From Alphaproteobacteria bacterium (GTDB lineage Bacteria > Pseudomonadota > Alphaproteobacteria > Puniceispirillales > Puniceispirillaceae): a stretch of 33,541 nt of DNA. The stretch is from positions 1 through 33,541 of the forward strand of contig JAAXKA010000064.1 of NCBI GenBank assembly GCA_012269555.1. Reading direction: 5' to 3'. The number at the start of each line of letters is the position of its first letter. Position 1 is the first letter of the stretch. The notes under the pieces are model-generated. The model did not search any database, was not told where the DNA came from, and saw nothing but the letters and a program-made list of their open reading frames with translations. A program made the position numbers and the translations under genes. Shown here in pieces: positions 26,415 through 33,541 of this stretch.

Positions 26415-27398
26415 ATGAAATTTTCAATCGCTTGTGTGGCTACCGATAGAAGCCGTCCCATATCAAACGGAGATGTAAAATCAAATAAATATGAATTTGA
26501 TTTTCATTTTGGGGAACCTGAAGAACTTTTTAGAATTGCGTTACAAGAAGCAAGATATGATATCACAGAATTATCGATGGGAAGCCATATTACAAAGACT
26601 GCAAGAGGGGATACCGAATATATTGGTATTCCTGTTTTTCCATCTCGGTCGTTTAGGCATTCTGGGATTTTTATTCGTTCCGACAGAGGCATAAATTCTC
26701 TTGCAGATTTAAAGGGAATGCGCGTTGGTGTGCCAGAATTTCAGCAGACCGCAGGTATTTGGTTGCGTGGGATGATGGCTGATGAGTATGGAGTAAAAAG
26801 TGATGAGATATCATGGAAGGTAGGCGCATTAAACAGCCCGGGTCCTGGTGAGCGAATGAAAATTACGCTTCCAGAGCATATGAATGTACAATCAATTAAG
26901 AAAGATGATTACCTTGATAAGCTGATCCGTGAAGGCGAAATTGATGCGATTTTCTCTCCAAGGGAGCCCAATAGCTTACTAGACCCAGACACACCAGTGA
27001 TACGCATGTATGATAATGTAGGTGCAGCAGAGCGCGATTATTGCAGAAGAACAGGTTTTTTCCCAATAATGCACTGTCTAGCAGTCAAGAAAACGCTCCT
27101 ATCAAACTACCCTGATTTACCAGAACACCTGTTTCAATTATTTGTGAAAGCAAAAGAATTTAGCTTACATGAGTTATCACTAGGAAACGTGCTCCGTGTT
27201 TCGCTACCATGGGTACATGAGCTTCAAAAAGAGTTCACTAATTTAATGGGAGGCAATCCTTGGCCATACGGTCTATCTGCTAATCATGAAGAAATAACTG
27301 CCCTGATACGATATGCTGTAATGGATGGTATTGCTGTTAAGTCTGTGCAAGCTGAAGATTTATTTCACCCTCAAACGCACTCTCTTTTAGACCTGTGA
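26415..27398 (+). CDS. 4,5-dihydroxyphthalate decarboxylase-like protein (Pht5 family)
   Basis: 327 residues, the family's usual length, without a signal peptide. HFGEPEELFRIAL, ITELSMGSH, IPVFPSRSFRHSGIF and LKGMRVGVPEFQQTA follow the pattern of proteins annotated as 4,5-dihydroxyphthalate decarboxylase. These have a periplasmic-binding-protein-like two-lobed fold. The known member converts 4,5-dihydroxyphthalate to protocatechuate in the cytoplasm. Many relatives have unknown substrates, so the family call is firmer than the reaction. It is the last gene of the unit with CoxS- and CoxM-like subunits and an MFS transporter, which suggests hydroxylation and decarboxylation of an aromatic or similar acid. 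Confidence 0.8.
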   Translation: MKFSIACVATDRSRPISNGDVKSNKYEFDFHFGEPEELFRIALQEARYDITELSMGSHITKTARGDTEYIGIPVFPSRSFRHSGIFIRSDRGINSLADLKGMRVGVPEFQQTAGIWLRGMMADEYGVKSDEISWKVGALNSPGPGERMKITLPEHMNVQSIKKDDYLDKLIREGEIDAIFSPREPNSLLDPDTPVIRMYDNVGAAERDYCRRTGFFPIMHCLAVKKTLLSNYPDLPEHLFQLFVKAKEFSLHELSLGNVLRVSLPWVHELQKEFTNLMGGNPWPYGLSANHEEITALIRYAVMDGIAVKSVQAEDLFHPQTHSLLDL

Positions 27399-27429
27399 GT
27401 ATATGACGGTTATTTTGTTGAAAATAAAC

Positions 27430-27930
27430 TTAATCCTTAACAGACAATTCTCCTAAATAACGTGCAACATAAAAATGTCGCTTTGATGCCCAAAAGCAAT
27501 TTTTTTTATCTGGAATAACAGCATAGTAGTTCTCTGCTCTTTTAAACGAAAAGCGTTGTTTGCATCCTAGATATTTAACAATTAAGTAATCCGGTCCAAT
27601 ATCAATCTTTCCAATGGGAGATTCTTTCACAAAAATCCTATTCATATTGCTGTCAAAGCAATGCCCTTTTTTGTTGCCGCGACAGTTTTCTTCCGCAGAA
27701 TTTATCATTTCAAGATAGGTAAATATGCCATTGTTGACTCTAAAACCTTCATTATCAAACATATTGCATTTGTCATCAGGCGCTCTTGTGCGCTGAGAAA
27801 ATTCGCATGTAAACCAAACACCATTCCAAATCTCGGCTGTCTTAGTCTCTGCTTCTAGGTATTTTATGACTGGGAAAAAAAATATCATGGTTACCAAAAA
27901 AAATTTTGTCATAAGCAGAAAATGATGCAT
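27430..27930 (-). CDS. Hypothetical secreted protein with six cysteines
   Basis: 166 residues of no recognised family. A hydrophobic stretch at 9-23 followed by a polar region fits a signal peptide or anchor; the cut may be after Ala27. Six cysteines (42, 55, 83, 91, 123, 145) in the mature part could form three disulfides in the periplasm. The middle segment is rich in Asn, Lys and aromatic residues. Its ATG overlaps the stop of the upstream small membrane protein by one base (TAATG), so the two are co-translated. It converges on the Pht5-like gene with a 31-base gap. Confidence 0.65.
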   Translation of the reverse strand: MHHFLLMTKFFLVTMIFFFPVIKYLEAETKTAEIWNGVWFTCEFSQRTRAPDDKCNMFDNEGFRVNNGIFTYLEMINSAEENCRGNKKGHCFDSNMNRIFVKESPIGKIDIGPDYLIVKYLGCKQRFSFKRAENYYAVIPDKKNCFWASKRHFYVARYLGELSVKD

Positions 27931-28169
27931 TATCGGTCCTGTGAAAAAGGCTTTTTTGGTTTTTTTTTATTTTGAATGTTTAATTCTTCAATTACTTTTT
28001 CTTCATTCCAGGGCTGATATAATCTTGCAATGAAAGAAATCACAATTAATGAAAAAAGACATACCAGCGCTACAATTATATCATCAGTCAACCACCAGAG
28101 AATTAAAGCAGCAGTCACCAAAACACCTATTAGTAACAATCTGTCATAAAAAAAAGATTTAAGTGACAT
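27930..28169 (-). CDS. Small two-helix membrane protein of unknown function
   Basis: 79 residues from ATG 28169, preferred over an in-frame TTG at 28184 that would add five residues. Two adjacent hydrophobic segments lie around residues 13-28 and 32-47 (LLIGVLVTAALILWWL and IIVALVCLFSLIVISF), followed by a basic tail with KKKPKKP. The layout resembles small envelope proteins with a cytoplasmic charged tail. I do not recognise a family. The gene shares its stop with the start of the six-cysteine protein, so the pair may work together at the inner membrane. Confidence 0.65.
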   Translation of the reverse strand: MSLKSFFYDRLLLIGVLVTAALILWWLTDDIIVALVCLFSLIVISFIARLYQPWNEEKVIEELNIQNKKKPKKPFSQDR

Positions 28170-28266
28170 ACTATTCTCTATCAAACAAAATTAACCAGCA
28201 CTCAAATTATACCATAAAAAAGAAAATCCTATTTGGAATTTTAATACTTAAAATAGTTTTGTTTGC

Positions 28267-28503
28267 TTAAAACCATCTTAACATGCCGACAAGCCCTGCA
28301 GAGGCGTAAAAAATTTGTAATACTAATATCCCTTTAAAATTATTGCGATATGCCCAGATAGCAATTGAAATAGCTGAAATTAATAATAACGTAAAACCAA
28401 GAAATTCCGCTCCGATATTAAGCGCAATCAACATGGAATACAAAATAGCTGTTAGAACCCCAAACCACTCTAAAATTATGTTCTTTGTGAATTTTTTGAG
28501 CAT
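28267..28503 (-). CDS. Small membrane protein ending in GMLRWF
   Basis: 78 residues with a GAGG ribosome-binding site before the ATG. Three hydrophobic segments are seen, roughly 12-29, 34-51 and 58-74. The end IFYASAGLVGMLRWF resembles a group of short, uncharacterised proteins that end in G-x-x-R-W. These recall the PnuC/SemiSWEET-like small-transporter layout, but that link is only a resemblance. It lies 97 bases upstream of the next small membrane gene, in the same direction. Function unknown. Confidence 0.65.
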   Translation of the reverse strand: MLKKFTKNIILEWFGVLTAILYSMLIALNIGAEFLGFTLLLISAISIAIWAYRNNFKGILVLQIFYASAGLVGMLRWF

Positions 28504-28653
28504 ATCCGCCTCTTAACTTAATAAATAAACGCTATATTGTATCTAGTCCAAATATTTGTCTAGGATACTGAAAAGAGAGAATAGCAGAATTAAGTGGAGT
28601 TGCATGAGGTATAATGACTATTTTGGCAGAATAAAACAAAAAGGAGAGTATTT

Positions 28654-29085
28654 TTGTCTAAATTCAAATTAGATCAGAGGTTGGAAGATAATAGTTTTTT
28701 GATTGACATTTTTGAGGATATTCAAATTAGAGTATTTAATGATTCTCGCTATTTCTGGTATATTCTTGTTCCAACAATTTCTGAATTAAAAGACTGGCAT
28801 GATCTACCAATAAAGGTAGAAAAAAATCTGCTTATTTATACAAGGAAACTCAGTCAGTTTTTGAGTCAAACACAAAATGCGGATAAAATAAACATTGCCT
28901 CTATCGGGAATATTGTATCTCAATTTCACTTACACGTTATTGCACGCCATAAGGATGATGCAAAATGGCCTCAACCTGTTTGGGGGGACCCGATTACATC
29001 AGCCTTATCGCAAAATGATTTAGAGATAAGAAAATACCTTATTAAAATGATTAAAACTTTAGTTATTGAAGAAAAAACCGATTAG
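28654..29085 (+). CDS. HIT-domain protein with Gln replacing the first motif histidine
   Basis: 143 residues starting at TTG 28654, supported by AAGGAGAG at 28640-28647. FWYILVPTISELKDWHDL opens the domain. The histidine-triad motif is NIVSQFHLHVIARHKDD, so Gln90 takes the place of the first His and His92 and His94 remain. The tail WPQPVWG is typical of the alphaproteobacterial HIT subgroup. HIT proteins hydrolyse or transfer nucleotides such as Ap4A and adenylated compounds. It converges on the aldose-dehydrogenase gene and their stop regions overlap by four bases. Confidence 0.85.
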   Translation: MSKFKLDQRLEDNSFLIDIFEDIQIRVFNDSRYFWYILVPTISELKDWHDLPIKVEKNLLIYTRKLSQFLSQTQNADKINIASIGNIVSQFHLHVIARHKDDAKWPQPVWGDPITSALSQNDLEIRKYLIKMIKTLVIEEKTD

Positions 29086-30239
29086 CTTTTTGAAGAATTA
29101 GTGAATTTTATTAATTTTGCATCATTTCCATCTTCTATTACCCAGATAAAACCCTTCTGGCACACCTCTACATCACGAACTCTTTTTGACCAATGAAATC
29201 TCTCTTTTTCTTTTGGACCATCTTCATCAAACGCTACTCTAATAAGCGCTCTACTTCTCAAACCACCTATTAGCGCGTTACCTTGCCAAGATGGAAATTC
29301 ATCTCCTTCATAAAAATCTAAACCAGAGGGAGCAATTGTCGGGTTCCAAAATACCATTGGAGCTTGAAATTCAGGGCGTGTTTCGTGAGGGGGAATGGGT
29401 ATACCACTGTAGTGGCTTCCTTCAGATACGACTGGCCAACCATAATTCTTACCTTTTTGAATTAAATTAAGCTCATCACCGTTCTTTGGCCCCATCTCAG
29501 TAGACCAAAGTTGGTCGTTACTATCAAAAGCAAGACCAAGAGCATTCCTATGTCCCATTGTCCAAAAGGATTTTGCGCGATTACCATTATCTTGAAAAGG
29601 GTTATCCTTTGGTATTGCTCCGTCTTCTTTTAGTCTTATAATTTTGCCCAAGTCGCTATTCCAGTTTTGGGCAGGAGTCATTTTTTGTCTATCACCAGAA
29701 CTTATAAATAAATCTAATTCATAGTCAGAACCGGAAGGTCCAAAGACCATTCTGTGAGAGAAGTGACCATTGCCGATAGTTGCTGGAGTTTGTAGCCATA
29801 TATCAATTACATCAGTTAAGTAAGGTTCGTCCGTAATTTCTAACTTTGCCCTAATAACTTTGGCAAATTTTGAAACCCCAAAGTCATCCGATGAGACATA
29901 AGATAGATAAATAAGATTATTAGAAGCAAAATCTGGGTGAATAATCACATCCCCTAAACCACCTTGACCACCAACTGATACTTTAGGAATATTTGCAATT
30001 GATTTTTTAAACCCAGAAGAATCCACAAGCCATAACATTCCGCCTTTTGTTGTAACAAGCATGGTATTGCTATTTATGAAAGATATGGCCCAAGGCTGGT
30101 TAAACGTTGATATTATTTCACCAAAAATCTTGCTGCCTTTGGTTCCAGAAATCTCTCTAGCTTGACTGGGATGACAAAAGATACTGGTTACACAAATTAA
30201 AAGAAAAATAAAAGAGATATTTTTTATGGTTTTTCTCAC
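29082..30239 (-). CDS. Soluble PQQ-dependent aldose sugar dehydrogenase-like protein
   Basis: 385 residues from a GTG start. A signal peptide is likely: basic MRKTIKN, then a hydrophobic stretch, with a possible cut after SQA at residue 27. A six-bladed beta-propeller of the GDH-B/Asd type follows. GNGHFSHRMVFG contains the candidate catalytic His159, and WTMGHRNALGLAFD and EMGPKNGDELNLI carry other active-site residues. Relatives oxidise aldoses in the periplasm with PQQ. PQQ synthesis genes are not in the window. It follows the AhpD-like gene by eight bases on the same strand, so they form an operon. Some homologues are annotated only as sorbosone- or glucose-dehydrogenase-like. Confidence 0.87.
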   Translation of the reverse strand: MRKTIKNISFIFLLICVTSIFCHPSQAREISGTKGSKIFGEIISTFNQPWAISFINSNTMLVTTKGGMLWLVDSSGFKKSIANIPKVSVGGQGGLGDVIIHPDFASNNLIYLSYVSSDDFGVSKFAKVIRAKLEITDEPYLTDVIDIWLQTPATIGNGHFSHRMVFGPSGSDYELDLFISSGDRQKMTPAQNWNSDLGKIIRLKEDGAIPKDNPFQDNGNRAKSFWTMGHRNALGLAFDSNDQLWSTEMGPKNGDELNLIQKGKNYGWPVVSEGSHYSGIPIPPHETRPEFQAPMVFWNPTIAPSGLDFYEGDEFPSWQGNALIGGLRSRALIRVAFDEDGPKEKERFHWSKRVRDVEVCQKGFIWVIEDGNDAKLIKFTNSSKS

Positions 30240-30247
30240 TTATAACT

Positions 30248-30898
30248 TTACTCAACATTTCGAAATTTTTGATTGGGAAATTTAGAAGCAAAATCCTCCA
30301 ATGCTTCAATAGACAACTTTCCAACTGCATCCCATTGTTTTTTGTTATATGTTTCACTCTCTAGTTCAGATACAAAAGAGTCATTTAATCTATTACCAAG
30401 ATTGAACAAACCAGAGGCGAGTGTAATTTCTATAATTTCCCTATCTGAAAACTCAGATTTCATTCTATCCGCAAGCTCTTGGTTATCACGAGATTGATTG
30501 AGAGTAACAGCTTCTGCCCACTCAAGAGCCAATTTTTCTCGAATTGTAAATAAAGAGGATGTCTTATAATCATCTGTTGATAATGCTATAATTTGTTCAT
30601 CACTAAGACCAATGCCTTTTGCATAAATTCTTGTATGAGATGTGCAATAGTTACATTCATTTGTCATAGAAGTTTTTACGCAGGCTAGTCCACGTAACTT
30701 TACATTAGAGCTAGACCCAAGACCATCTTGACGAATAGACACAAGGAATCCTAACCACCACCGGGCAATCTCCGGCGTATGTGTAATTAGAATTTTCATT
30801 AGGTTTGATGTCCTGCCCAAAAACTGTTCTGCTGCGTCAAAGATTTCTTTTTCTGACGTTGTGTAGTCTTCTTTCTCTAAATTAGAAACGCGTTGCAT
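30248..30898 (-). CDS. AhpD/carboxymuconolactone-decarboxylase-like protein
   Basis: 216 residues from ATG 30898, chosen because AAGGGG lies about eight bases upstream; a longer form from 30958 would add 20 residues. The core is ECNYCTSHTR with Cys82, Cys85 and His88, the AhpD-type redox CxxC-xxH signature. An upstream helix (LRGLACVKTSM) and the helical segment after the motif fit the family. These proteins act as peroxidase-type alkylhydroperoxidases or as small lactone decarboxylases. The CxxC favours a redox or peroxide role. Position ahead of the PQQ-type sugar dehydrogenase is consistent with, but does not prove, a linked function. Confidence 0.87.
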   Translation of the reverse strand: MQRVSNLEKEDYTTSEKEIFDAAEQFLGRTSNLMKILITHTPEIARWWLGFLVSIRQDGLGSSSNVKLRGLACVKTSMTNECNYCTSHTRIYAKGIGLSDEQIIALSTDDYKTSSLFTIREKLALEWAEAVTLNQSRDNQELADRMKSEFSDREIIEITLASGLFNLGNRLNDSFVSELESETYNKKQWDAVGKLSIEALEDFASKFPNQKFRNVE

Positions 30899-31071
30899 GG
30901 CTTTCCCCTTAATTAATTCCAATAGTTTAATCTGAGCAAAATTAAAAAATAGTGTCAAATAGTTAAAAAAAGAACCTAAGGTTATTAGACAAGCAAGCTA
31001 TTGAATTTGACTTTTATTGCTTTGTATACAACAGTTAAAGAATTCAATAATTGCCGAGGTTATTTAATCTA

Positions 31072-32805
31072 ATGACAAAAATTACTTTTAATGATGGTAT
31101 GAAAATTTACTGGGATCATCCTATTGAAATGGATGACGGTCTCATTTTAAGAGCAGATATTTTTTGTCCTGAAAAAGTTGGCAAATATCCAGTAATCATG
31201 ACTTATGGGGTTTATGGTAAATGGCTCGACTTTAGAGATGGTTATAAGCCTCAATGGGATATCATGGTAGATAAATTTCCAGAAGTTATGGCTAATTCTT
31301 CTTGCAAATATCAGAATTGGGAAGTTGTAGATCCTGAAAGATGGGTTCCTGACGGTTACGTTTGTGTGCGAATAGATTCGAGGGGTGCAGGACGCTCACC
31401 TGGTTATTTAGACCCATTTTCACCACGTGAAACTAAGGATTTTTATAACTGTATTGAATGGGCTGCCCAGCAAGAGTGGTCAAATGGAAAAATTGGTTTA
31501 AACGGAATTTCCTATTATGCAATTAACCAGTGGCAAGTTGCTGAATTACAGCCGCCTAACCTTGCCGCAATGTGCATTTGGGAGGGAGCACATGACCTAT
31601 TTAGAGAATGGGCTTATCATGGTGGTATATATTGTACATATGGTGGCAATTGGTATAAAGGGCGATGCATTCCAAGACAAAATGGCTTAGGTGTGAACGG
31701 ATATAAAGCTCGGATTAATGGTGACTATGTATCAGGTCCGCTCACTCTATCAAATGAAGAGCTTGGCTATAATCGTACTAATATGAATAGAGATATGCTC
31801 AGCAATAAATTAGTTACAGACCAATATTGGCAGGAAAGAATACCAGATTTTTCAAAAATTACTGTGCCTGTTTTATCTGCAGCAAATTGGGGGGGGCAAT
31901 CACTTCATTCTCGAGGTAATTTTGAAGGTTTTAACAAAATTGCTTCTACTGAGAAATGGCTCGAAGTTCATGGATTGGAGCATTGGACAGAGTTTTATAC
32001 AGATTATGGTGTAAATATTCAGAAGCGGTTTTTTGGGTATTACCTTAAAGGGGAAGATAATAATTGGAGAAATGAGCCTAGAGTTACTTTGCAGGTAAGG
32101 TATCCTGGCAATAAATTTGTCGAAAGGAAAGAGAATGAATGGCCATTAAAGCGAACAAATTGGACCAAGTTCTATCTAACACCAACTGGTTCGCTTTCTT
32201 CAGAAGAACAAGCATTTGAAGAAACCAAAATTGAATATGAGGGTTTTGGAGAAGGTATTACTTTTGTAAGTCAGCCATTATCTGGTGAAACAGAAATAAC
32301 AGGCCCAATGGCATCAAAATTATTTATTTCATCTGAGTCTTCGGATGCTGATTTATTTTTAGTCGTGAGAGTGTTCTCCGAAGATTTCAAAGAAATTACT
32401 TTCAAGGGTGCATTAGATCCAAATACCCCTGTAGGGCAAGGATGGCTGCGTGCGTCTCATAGAAAACTAGACCCAGATATGAGCAAACCTTACAGGCCCT
32501 ATTATACACATGATGAAATTCAGCCGTTAGAGCCTCAAAAAACCTATGAGTTAGATATTGAGATTTGGCCAACCTCAATAGTAATACCTAAAAATTATAG
32601 AATAGCACTTACAGTTAGAGGAAAAGATTACGTAAATCAATCTGGTGGAGGCAGTACACTTCCTAATATGAATAAATTTTCGGGTTGTGGCCCGTTTTTA
32701 CATAACGACTCCGATGACAGACCACTTGATGTTTTCGGGAAAAAAGTATCACTGCATTTCTCAGATAAGCAATCACCTTATTTATTGTTGCCGATAATCG
32801 ACTAG
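31072..32805 (+). CDS. CocE/NonD family hydrolase (S15-like)
   Basis: 577 residues from ATG 31072; a TTG seven codons earlier is the alternative. The alpha/beta-hydrolase core begins with DGLILRADIFCP and YPVIMTYGVYG, and RIDSRGAGRSPG is the oxyanion-side signature. The nucleophile is Ser147 in GLNGISYYA. A catalytic histidine probably lies in GLEHWTEF. The C-terminal jelly-roll domain (about 370-570) is the usual XPP_C part. Family members hydrolyse acyl esters, as in cocaine esterase, or X-Pro peptides. No signal peptide is seen, so it is cytoplasmic. It stands alone on the plus strand, next to the tRNA. Confidence 0.88.
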   Translation: MTKITFNDGMKIYWDHPIEMDDGLILRADIFCPEKVGKYPVIMTYGVYGKWLDFRDGYKPQWDIMVDKFPEVMANSSCKYQNWEVVDPERWVPDGYVCVRIDSRGAGRSPGYLDPFSPRETKDFYNCIEWAAQQEWSNGKIGLNGISYYAINQWQVAELQPPNLAAMCIWEGAHDLFREWAYHGGIYCTYGGNWYKGRCIPRQNGLGVNGYKARINGDYVSGPLTLSNEELGYNRTNMNRDMLSNKLVTDQYWQERIPDFSKITVPVLSAANWGGQSLHSRGNFEGFNKIASTEKWLEVHGLEHWTEFYTDYGVNIQKRFFGYYLKGEDNNWRNEPRVTLQVRYPGNKFVERKENEWPLKRTNWTKFYLTPTGSLSSEEQAFEETKIEYEGFGEGITFVSQPLSGETEITGPMASKLFISSESSDADLFLVVRVFSEDFKEITFKGALDPNTPVGQGWLRASHRKLDPDMSKPYRPYYTHDEIQPLEPQKTYELDIEIWPTSIVIPKNYRIALTVRGKDYVNQSGGGSTLPNMNKFSGCGPFLHNDSDDRPLDVFGKKVSLHFSDKQSPYLLLPIID

Positions 32806-32807
32806 TC

Positions 32808-32839
32808 TAAAATTTTTTGTGAAGTAGTAGAAAATTTTA
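32808..32839. terminator. AT-only inverted repeat between the hydrolase and tRNA genes
   Basis: TAAAATTTT at 32808-32816 is the exact reverse complement of AAAATTTTA at 32831-32839, with a 14-base spacer. It lies just after the CocE/NonD stop and just past the tRNA 3' end on the other strand, where a two-sided terminator would be useful. The stem is purely A-T and therefore weak. Confidence 0.25.
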
Positions 32840-32852
32840 TGAATTAAATTGA

Positions 32853-32929
32853 TGGCGCGCCCGAGAGGATTCGAACCCCTGACCCCTAGATTCGAAGTCT
32901 AGTGCTCTATCCAGCTGAGCTACAGGCGC
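32853..32929 (-). tRNA. tRNA-Arg (anticodon TCG), CCA encoded
   Basis: The reverse complement folds into a full cloverleaf. The acceptor stem GCGCCTG pairs with CGGGCGC, the D-arm is GCTC-AGCTGGATA-GAGC, the anticodon arm is CTAGA-CTTCGAA-TCTAG, and the T-arm has AGGGG-TTCGAAT-CCTCT. The anticodon TCG is at 32893-32895, giving arginine for CGA. A 3' CCA is encoded at 32853-32855. The 238 bases beyond the 5' end (32930-33167) are AT-rich, and I see no gene in them. Confidence 0.95.
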
Positions 32930-33167
32930 CTAAATTTATATCAATTGCTAATGGTTACAACAGCCACATCCTGTTCTGATATCATCTGTAACCCTTCTTT
33001 TAAATTGTATCATTAAATTGTTATAAACGAACAATTATAACAAGACTATGATAAAAATTCGTTACTAAAAATTAAAACTCTTGTCTGATATTATCAATAA
33101 GTACTCGTTTTCACTAATTTTTTTTATTCAGTCGTAATCGAAAAGATTGAAACTCTGCTGCTATTTG

Positions 33168-33541
33168 TTAACTAGCATTTAAAACTCTTTTTATAGTGGT
33201 TAAAGATGATTGTTTTACCTGGTCCCAATTTTGATAATTATCAATGATAGTCTGACCGCTCGCTATTAATTGTGAAGACAAAACCCTGTAACATCTAACT
33301 ACTTCTTCATACATAACATCATCAAAGGTCTCGCTATTGTAAGCGGCAATAATTTTATCTAAATTAATGGCAAGTATTTGGTCAGCGATTTGTATATCAT
33401 CCTGTGAGTATTGCCCCTCAAAAACTATTGACAAGTAAGCAGTGTAAGCAATGTCTGCTGCAACATCGAAGGCTTCCTCATCTCCCATGTAAAAGTCAAT
33501 AGCGCCATTTCCAATAACTACACCTGCGCATGCCGCAATGC
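33168..33541 (-). CDS. Hypothetical protein, N-terminus beyond the window edge (partial)
   Basis: The frame ends at TAA 33168-33170 and remains open to the window edge. An internal ATG at 33488 could start a 106-residue protein, but no Shine-Dalgarno precedes it. The upstream in-frame sequence IAACAGVVIGNGAIDFY is hydrophobic and looks like part of a longer protein. The visible part is acidic and mostly helical, for example DEEAFDVAADIAY and DDVMYEEVVRCYRVL. I do not recognise a family. A signal peptide or membrane segment may lie in the missing part. Confidence 0.55.
   Translation of the reverse strand, partial: IAACAGVVIGNGAIDFYMGDEEAFDVAADIAYTAYLSIVFEGQYSQDDIQIADQILAINLDKIIAAYNSETFDDVMYEEVVRCYRVLSSQLIASGQTIIDNYQNWDQVKQSSLTTIKRVLNAS

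Noticed and set aside
27410-27427. Terminator between the convergent Pht5-like and six-cysteine genes
   Set aside because: TTATTTT and AAAATAA pair over only seven A-T positions, which is too weak to separate from background in this AT-rich sequence.
32853-33167. Integrated element at the tRNA-Arg gene
   Set aside because: tRNA genes are common integration targets, but no integrase, direct repeat of the tRNA end or foreign-looking gene is visible nearby.

Overview
This window looks like an AT-rich, densely packed alphaproteobacterial chromosome segment. The best fit is a marine, partly streamlined heterotroph, for example a SAR116-like or other low-GC oceanic lineage. That is inferred from the aglEFGAK gene order typical of rhizobial and roseobacterial relatives, CoA-transferase/thiolase and CoxS/CoxM-type genes, very short spacers, and frequent GTG/TTG starts. 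No phylogenetic search was possible. About 36 protein genes and one tRNA are visible. I see no transposase, phage gene, CRISPR array or rRNA, and no recognisable transcriptional regulator.

Layout. 1-143: the last codons of a ZnuA-like zinc-binding protein. 166-3483: a Gfo/Idh/MocA oxidoreductase facing away from an SsuD-family flavin monooxygenase and an aldo/keto reductase. 3743-12771: an alpha-glucoside import and hydrolysis operon (AglE binding protein, AglF/AglG permeases, AglA GH13 glucosidase, AglK ATPase), continuing into a GH1 beta-glucosidase and an MFS transporter. 12828-15388 (minus): glycerol kinase and a UDP-glucuronate epimerase-like enzyme. 15625-17068: split heptose kinase and adenylyltransferase genes (hldE1/hldE2 type). 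17100-20163 (minus): thiolase, CaiB-type CoA-transferase and cupin. 20339-21334: zinc-free quinone oxidoreductase. 21335-23693 (minus): O-antigen-ligase-like and WecA/MraY-like envelope polysaccharide enzymes. 23870-27398: a four-gene unit of CoxS- and CoxM-like molybdenum-hydroxylase subunits, an MFS transporter and a 4,5-dihydroxyphthalate-decarboxylase-like protein, without the catalytic molybdenum subunit. 27430-28503 (minus): three small membrane or secreted proteins. 28654-33541: HIT protein, soluble PQQ-type aldose dehydrogenase with an AhpD-like protein, CocE/NonD hydrolase, tRNA-Arg(TCG), and a hypothetical gene cut by the window edge.

How it works together. The left 12.8 kb is a sugar-scavenging island. 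AglEFGK would import alpha-glucosides, AglA and the GH1 enzyme would release glucose, and glycerol kinase nearby could take the glycerol moiety of glucosylglycerol-like solutes. The most interesting possibility is the left edge. The SsuD-like enzyme keeps every sulfonate-pocket residue I could align except the SsuD cysteine. It is one base from an aldo/keto reductase and sits beside a Gfo/Idh protein and a sugar ABC operon. This resembles the sulfoquinovose monooxygenase (SMO) pathway, so a marine sulfo-sugar desulfonation module is a testable hypothesis, not a conclusion. The second point of interest is the CoxS/CoxM pair lacking its large subunit.
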